Positions 59,266 through 64,000 of a DNA stretch of 64,000 nucleotides are shown here, in pieces. The position numbers and the translations under genes are program-made. Source of the stretch: Castor canadensis (taxonomy: Eukaryota > Chordata > Mammalia > Rodentia > Castoridae); contig NC_133401.1 in the NCBI RefSeq assembly GCF_047511655.1, positions 11,750,001 to 11,814,000 on the forward strand, given 5' to 3'. The notes beneath the pieces are model-generated. The model had not been told where the DNA came from and ran no database searches. It worked only from the letters and a program-made list of their open reading frames with translations. Numbering within the stretch: the stretch's first letter is position 1; each line of letters begins with the position of its first letter.

Positions 59266-59329
59266 CCCAGCCCCCACCCTGTACCAGCACCCCAGTCCAG
59301 GAGTGGGGGCGTGCTGCACTGGAAAAAAT

Positions 59330-59400
59330 AAAGCATCTTGGCCCAGGGCCTTGTGCTGCTAGGCAAGCGCCCTACCACTGAGCCACACCCCCAGCCCGGA
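59330..59400 (-). repeat. ID-like SINE (minus)
   Basis: 'ggcaagcgccctaccactgagccacacccccagcc'. Confidence 0.8.
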
Positions 59401-59674
59401 AGCAGCTTGTTATTAAGGAGGAAATTCCCACAGAAAGGGTTTTGGTGTCTCTTCTATACCAACATCTACTTGTCTACAAATATCCTCCCTCCCAGGGAGA
59501 AGGTGCTTTGCAAAATGGCAGTGTGTGTTTGTTTTCACTGGGAGTAATTAATGGCTTTAGGAATGTCCAAATGCCTCTTTTGAAGACATGACTGAACTCA
59601 GGCTGGGGTCCTCCACCTGCTGACTGGGACATCTTTTCTGCAAACATAGACCCAGACAAGAGTCTGCAGGCACA

Positions 59675-59995
59675 GGGCTAGGGGTGTAGCTCAGGGGTAG
59701 AGCACTTGCCTAGTATGCACAAAGTCCTGGGCTTGATCCCCAGCACTGCAAAAATAAAAATAAAAACAAGAGAGAGAGACAGAGAAAGAATGAGAGCCCT
59801 TGCTCCTGCAGGTGGAGCTGTGACACATTTGCAGCAGATCTAGGAAGGAGTTCTACGAACTCCCTTCCACACTCTTTTCAAACACTGCACCTATATTGTA
59901 ATTTTAAATGTTCTAGCAGCCATATTTTAAAATGTAACAAGACAAGGTTGGGCTAGAGGTGTAGCTCAGTGGTAGAGCACTTACAAATAAGTTAA
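59675..59995 (+). repeat. ID-like SINEs
   Basis: A full ID-like SINE at 59678-59775 ('ctaggggtgtagctcaggggtagagcacttgcc') with a simple A/G tail, and the head of another at 59948-59985. Confidence 0.85.
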
Positions 59996-60164
59996 AATTT
60001 TTAAAAAGGAAGGAAATGCTAACACATGCTACAGAATGAATGAACCCTGGCTTATTAAATGAAATAAGCCAGTCTCAAAAACACAAATATTGAGTGATTC
60101 CACTTGTATGAGGCACCTACAGTGTCAAATTCAGAGATACAGAAAAAGATCTACACACTTAACA

Positions 60165-60595
60165 ATAAGCCAGATGTGAAGACACACAGCTGTAATCCTA
60201 GCCCGTGGTAGGCTGAGGCAAGAGAATAGTGAGTTTGAGGCCAGTTGGAATACATAACAAGACCCTGTCTCCAAAAACCAAACAAGCCCGGTATAAGTGG
60301 CTCAAGCCTGTAATCCTAGCTACTCAGGAGGCAGTGATCAGAGGGATCATGGTTCAAAGCCAGTCAAGGCAAAAAGTCCATAAGACCCTATATCTTGAAA
60401 AAACCCTTCACAAAAAAAAAAGGGGGGGTGCTCAAGGTGTAGGCCCTGAGTTCAAACCCTAGTACTGCAAAAAAAAAAAAAGTCTAAGTCTTAAAGGTGG
60501 GGAGGCGTTGGTGTGAGTCAAATATTAGAGCACCTGCCTGAACAAGTATAAGGGCCTGAATTCAAACCCCAGTACCACCAAAAAAAGGTTAAAAT
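60165..60595 (+). repeat. B1-like, composite and tRNA SINEs in series
   Basis: A B1-like SINE at 60165-60285, a composite at 60287-60482 with an A-run, and a tRNA-like unit at 60495-60585. Confidence 0.8.
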
Positions 60596-60599
60596 GAAC

Positions 60600-61080
60600 A
60601 ATTTTATATTATATATTTTTAACCACAATAAAACATCAAGTGAAGTTAATTTTAGTAATTGTTATCTCAATATGTTCAAAATAGTATAATTTCAGTTACC
60701 ATACTGGCCTTTGAAGTGCTCTGTATTTTGACACTCACAGCACATCTTGATCCAGACTTGCCATGTCTAGGGTGCCCAATAACCAAGCTCTGCTGTGGCT
60801 CCCCACCCCTTGGACAGTGCTGATCGTCGACCCATCTGCAAACAACCCCATCTTATTTGCAGAGTCCTTTCTCTCCCAGCCACACCCAGGCTATTCTGCA
60901 GTTGGACCTGCAGGTCGGTGCCTCACCCACATCATTAACAACCAAACCCGCCCACAGCACTCAGGCCACTGCCCGGATGTGGCTGCAGACAGCTTCAGAG
61001 AAAGCACTTGCCTGCTACTGATTCGATCTGCATGTGATTTGACCTGCAATCCTTTCTTTGGATTGTATCAAACTAAAAAG
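60600..61080. other. Downstream flank of ERICH4
   Basis: AT-rich then unique sequence. The 3' UTR of ERICH4 should lie here, but no clear polyadenylation signal was fixed. Confidence 0.35.
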
Positions 61081-61082
61081 CC

Positions 61083-61307
61083 TCAGATAGTCATCTCAAA
61101 GTCAGGGGGGCGCCCTAGGCTGAAGGATCCCAGGGGTCCTTCCTCCTGCTTCGCCTGGGGCTCTTCATCCTCTTCCTCAGGGCAACTTTCTTCTTCTTCC
61201 TCCTCCTCTTCCAGGACAGTGGTCAGCTCCTCCCGAAGGGCTCCCATCTCCAGCCCCAGGCTGCACAGCTGGCCCAGCAGCTGGACATCCATTCTGCGCA
61301 GGTTCCG
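61083..61307 (-). CDS. ERICH4: ERICH4 coding exon 2 (terminal)
   Basis: This exon encodes residues 59-132. It begins with the conserved leucine-rich segment, then a Glu run of eight, a second acidic stretch, and ends PPDFEMTI before TGA. The acceptor is TTCTGGCAG. A 214-codon open frame on the opposite strand here is only the shadow of this Glu-rich, codon-biased exon. Confidence 0.9.
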   Translation of the reverse strand, partial: RNLRRMDVQLLGQLCSLGLEMGALREELTTVLEEEEEEEESCPEEEDEEPQAKQEEGPLGSFSLGRPPDFEMTI

Positions 61308-62157
61308 CTGCCAGAAGGAAAGGCCATCACAGGCATGCCACGCAGGACACGGGGGCAAGGGTCCTCCTGGAACTTGGGTGGGAGCAAGTTCTGCCCACAG
61401 CACCTAGGCACGGTCCTCGCTGTGTCCCTCCATTCTTAGTAACAACTGCTTCTGATGGGTTCTCCTGATTTCTGCCTGTCACGTCTCTCCACTTGTCTCC
61501 CTCTCTTGTTATCTGTCCCTATCTCTATTTGTCTGTCTCTGTCCCTGTCTGTTTCTATGTCTCTCCAGGTCCCTGTCTCTTTCTCTGTTTCCCCATTTCT
61601 CTGCACACGCCCTTGGTGCTGTCTCCATATTCTCTCTCTCTCTCTGTCTGTCTCTTTCTGGTTCTATCTCCATTTGTGCCTCTCACTCTGTGTCTCCTCA
61701 TCTCCCTCTGTCTCTGTCTCTATTTCTCTTTTCCTGTCTCTCTGTTTCTGTCTTCAATCTCTGGTCCTTTTTTCTCCTTTCTTCTTCCTCTTTTTTTTTT
61801 TTTTTTTGAGACAGGATCTCTCTGCCCTTGAACATGAGATCCTCCTGCCTCAGCCTCCTGAGTGCTGGGATATCACATGTGTACCGCTCCTGGTTAACAT
61901 CTAGACCTTTCTGTTTTCTTTCATTCCCACTCATTCATTCGTACTCTCTCTCCATCTCTTGTCCCCTTAAACCCCTCACTCACCAGCTCCTCCCAGATCC
62001 ATAGTAGGCTCTCCCTGGCACCTTCAGGGTCTACCCCTGGTGACATGAGGGTCTGGCTAGGGCTCTCCTCTAGTGGAGAAACCCACAGGGCCTTGGGTGG
62101 TGGGCCCAACCCAGGGGGCTCCAGTCCAGCCTGCTTCAGCTGCATCCACAGCTCCAT
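61083..62157 (-). CDS. ERICH4: ERICH4 (glutamate-rich protein 4), two coding exons
   Basis: Two coding exons on the minus strand. Exon 1 runs from the ATG at 62157 to 61984 (58 codons, opens MELWMQLKQAGL) and ends in WEEL at a GTGAG donor. Exon 2 starts at 61307 after a pyrimidine-rich stretch ending CAG, and stops at 61083-61085 (74 codons plus TGA). The join is phase 0 and gives 132 residues; I recall human ERICH4 as about 130. Landmarks are the GLGPPP segment near residue 18, the NLRRMDVQLLGQL and SLGLEMGALREEL helix after the junction, a long acidic Glu run, and the C-terminal PPDFEM motif. Function is poorly known in any species; no enzymatic domain, signal peptide or membrane segment is visible. 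The intron (61308-61983) is filled by a CT-rich tract and a B1-like SINE. The ATG was chosen because it matches the family start; an in-frame upstream Met (MLLPALAG...) is probably 5' UTR. Confidence 0.9.
61308..61983 (-). repeat. ERICH4 intron: CT-rich tract plus B1-like SINE
   Basis: From about 61480 to 61790 the plus strand is an imperfect TCTC/TCTG pyrimidine tract. It is followed by a T-run and a B1 (7SL)-like SINE in minus orientation to about 61890 ('gagacaggatctctctgccc', 'ctcagcctcctgagtgctggga'). Confidence 0.7.
61984..62157 (-). CDS. ERICH4: ERICH4 coding exon 1
   Basis: This exon encodes residues 1-58, proline-rich in the first third (PPGLGPPP) and ending LLWIWEEL. Its length is an exact multiple of three, so the intron is phase 0. 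The donor reads GAGCTG|GTGAGT on the minus strand. Confidence 0.88.
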
Positions 62158-62729
62158 AGTCTGAGTGGTGCCTGCCAGAGCAGGAAGTAGCAAGGTCCAG
62201 GGGAGCTGGGGGGGTGGGGTGACAGCAGTGGGGGCGCTGGCAGAAGCATCCCAAAGTCCATTCTTCAGGGCCCATCAGCTGGCTGTTTCCTTTTTTTTTC
62301 CCTTCTGAAGTCTGACCTCAGCTGTCTCACAGGGTCCAAACACAGCCTCTCCCAGAGGTCGAACTCCACCCTCCTGCCTCTTCTCAAACCTGACTCCTCA
62401 CAGTGCCAGCCAGCAGTTGTCTTCCTGTCTCTCCTGGCTCCTCCTCCCCCTCCAGCCCCTCCTCCTCAGCCTCTCTGGCTGAACTTGACCTCTGGCTTGG
62501 TCCTTGCCTATCCTCTGGCTCAGGCCCTCCCAGGGCTTCCTCACTAGTGTGCCTTAGGGAGCCAGTGTCCAGGTTGCTTGCTGCAGAGGAGCAGCCAGTT
62601 CCACTTGATCGTGGACTTGCCTGTGGTCATTAGCACTGACAGGGTGGCCCTGCCATAGAAAAGACTGGGAAGTGCAGGCCTCCTTCTGCCTTGAGCTCTG
62701 TTTTGAATCTAAATTGTTAAAATTTCACA

Positions 62730-62856
62730 GATAAGCTGGACATGGTGGTGCACACCTGTAATTCCAGCACTTGGAAGGTAGAGGCAGGAGGATTGTGAGG
62801 GTCAGGCCAGCCTGGACTACATAGCAAGACCTTGCCTCAAAAAAAAAAAAAAACAA
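62730..62856 (+). repeat. B1-like SINE
   Basis: 'ctggacatggtggtgcacacctgtaattccagcact' through 'tacatagcaagaccttgcctc' and an A-run. Confidence 0.9.
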
Positions 62857-63054
62857 TCCATGGATATGTCAATGGTTCCCATGACCCTGACTCAGGCCTG
62901 ATCTCCCTCCAGAGGTCCACACTCCACCTCAGCAGCTCCACCTGCATATCTTAGCCATCTCAAGGTCAATATGGTCAAAACAGAACTCTCAATTAAAACC
63001 TACCCTGCTGGATCTATTTTCTGTTGATGCTGAATGAATCCCCATAATCTTTCC

Positions 63055-63270
63055 TTTTAGTGAGACTGACTGGGGTTTGAACTCAGGGCTTCATGCTTGC
63101 AAAGCAGCTACTCTACCACTTGAATCACACCTCCAGTCCATTTTGCTCTGGTTATTTCAGAGATGGGGGGTCTCACAAATTATTTGTCCGGCTAGCCTCA
63201 AACCATGACTCTCCCAATCTCAGTCTCCTAAGTAACTAGGATTACAGGGATGAGCCAACAGTGCTGGGCT
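63055..63270 (-). repeat. Composite SINE (minus)
   Basis: 'ggtttgaactcagggcttcatgcttgcaaagcag' followed by a B1-like half ending 'attacagggatgagccaac'. Confidence 0.85.
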
Positions 63271-63279
63271 AAATCACCA

Positions 63280-63590
63280 TCACCATAACTTTGTGTTAGA
63301 ACAACTTCAAAGGTTATTCTCTTACAGTCCTGGAGGTCAGAAATCTAAAGTAGGTGCCCCTGGTTTCTTCTGGAGGCTTTAGGGGAGAATCCATTTCCTA
63401 GTGTTTTCCAGCTTCCAGAGGACATCCACCATCCTTGGCTGGTAGCTCCTTCCTTGCACTACTTCAATCTTTGCCTCCATCATTCTATCTTCTACTGACT
63501 TTCACCCTCCACCTGATAGAACTCTTGTGATTACATTGGTTCCACCCCATTATCCATGATAATCTCCCTATATCAAGATTCTTAAACCAA
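63280..63590 (-). repeat. MLT1-type MaLR LTR relic
   Basis: 'cagtcctggaggtcagaaatctaaa', 'ttctggaggctttagggga' and 'tgattacattggttccacc' follow the order of MLT1-type LTRs in minus orientation. Confidence 0.6.
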
Positions 63591-63659
63591 GCATGGTAAC
63601 ACACACCTATAATTCTAGCCCTGGGCAAGAGGATAGCTACATAGTGAGAGCCTATTTCA

Positions 63660-64000
63660 AACTTTATTATAAAATTTTTATTAGGATATATTCATTATGC
63701 AGGAGGGAGTTCATAGGGACAATTCCAATTAGACTTAGACTTTACATTGCCCCCATCGTCTCTTCCCCTCAGCCCCCTCCCCATTCCACTTAAAGCAATT
63801 TCGAGAGGTTTTCTAGTTCTGTTTTATATAGGTATATGAAGTCCATTAACCATACACCATCTCCTTAATCACCTTCCTTCACACTCCCTCCTCCCACTAG
63901 TACCCCCCTACACGCACTGTGCATATTTTACCGTCCTTATTTTTGTCATTAATATTTAGATTGACGTTCAAAGGGGCATCTTAATGTATGCCCACTGTGG
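63660..64000 (-). repeat. Probable L1 3'-UTR fragment
   Basis: After a short SINE piece (63590-63660) the AT-rich and then C-rich sequence ('cctcagccccctccccattccac', 'cactccctcctcccactag') resembles a rodent L1 3' UTR in minus orientation. Low certainty; it runs to the window end. Confidence 0.4.

Noticed and set aside
59678-59775. Possible functional tRNA gene in ID-like SINEs (A- and B-box present)
   Set aside because: The sequences carry A-rich tails, are dispersed in many diverged copies and do not fold into an intact cloverleaf by inspection.
60763-61407. Plus-strand 214-codon frame, the longest non-repeat frame on the plus strand
   Set aside because: It is the antisense of ERICH4 exon 2; the Ser-rich run mirrors the Glu-rich run of the real gene.
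1-64000. CRISPR arrays, bacterial operons or phage modules
   Set aside because: The regularly repeated units here are microsatellites and dispersed SINEs. Introns, L1s and MaLR elements show this is mammalian DNA.

Overview
The window is mammalian nuclear DNA, most likely from a rodent. The bases for this are multi-exon Ig-domain genes with GT-AG introns, 7SL/B1-like and tRNA/ID-like SINEs, young LINE-1s, MaLR LTRs and MIR relics. The dominant SINE is tRNA-like, with a core near 'gtggctcaagtggtagag' and 'ttcaaaccccagtac', often fused behind a B1-like half. Together with the L1 3' end ('catatgtgcatacaatg...') it looks like Castorimorpha (beaver or kangaroo-rat relatives). That lineage call is tentative and rests on repeat style only.

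The one gene that looks intact is ERICH4, at the right edge on the minus strand: two coding exons, 132 codons plus stop. In human 19q13.2 ERICH4 sits beside CEACAM21/CEACAM4, and the rest of this window fits that arrangement.

Positions 1-45,700 are a minus-strand, tandemly duplicated CEACAM-family cluster in advanced decay. I recognise Ig N-domain exons (near 2.1-2.5 kb and 33.0-33.3 kb), A- and B-type constant Ig exons (0.5, 10.8-11.1, 13.4-13.6, 22.8-23.0 and 23.5-23.8 kb), transmembrane exons (10.4, 20.0, 34.8 and 45.6 kb) and CEACAM1-type short cytoplasmic exons (exon 7-like at 9.0 and 19.0 kb, exon 8-like at 8.6 and 18.6 kb). Nearly every Ig exon carries a stop, frameshift or deletion, so I call them pseudogenes. 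The duplicated blocks, lettered I to IV by position, cover about 3.3-10.6, 16.0-20.6, 34.6-35.3 and 40.2-45.7 kb, and each has suffered different deletions.

The cluster is heavily invaded. There is a 4.65 kb target-site-flanked L1 lacking ORF1 (28.2-32.8 kb), an L1 3' end (25.7-26.7 kb), and a three-layer nest at 14.3-16.0 kb: an L1, a retroposed sequence of unknown origin inside it, and a second L1 inside that. From 45.8 kb to ERICH4 the DNA is mostly SINEs plus one gammaretrovirus-like (class I) provirus at 47.9-53.3 kb with both LTRs and gutted gag/pol/env.

No bacterial-type system, CRISPR array, or previously undescribed multi-gene system was found. The most unusual items are a very recent 375-bp local duplication inside a CEACAM intron, the nested TSD-flanked retrocopy, and the L1 whose 5' UTR runs straight into the endonuclease domain. 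All homology statements are from reading and memory of the families; no alignment was run.
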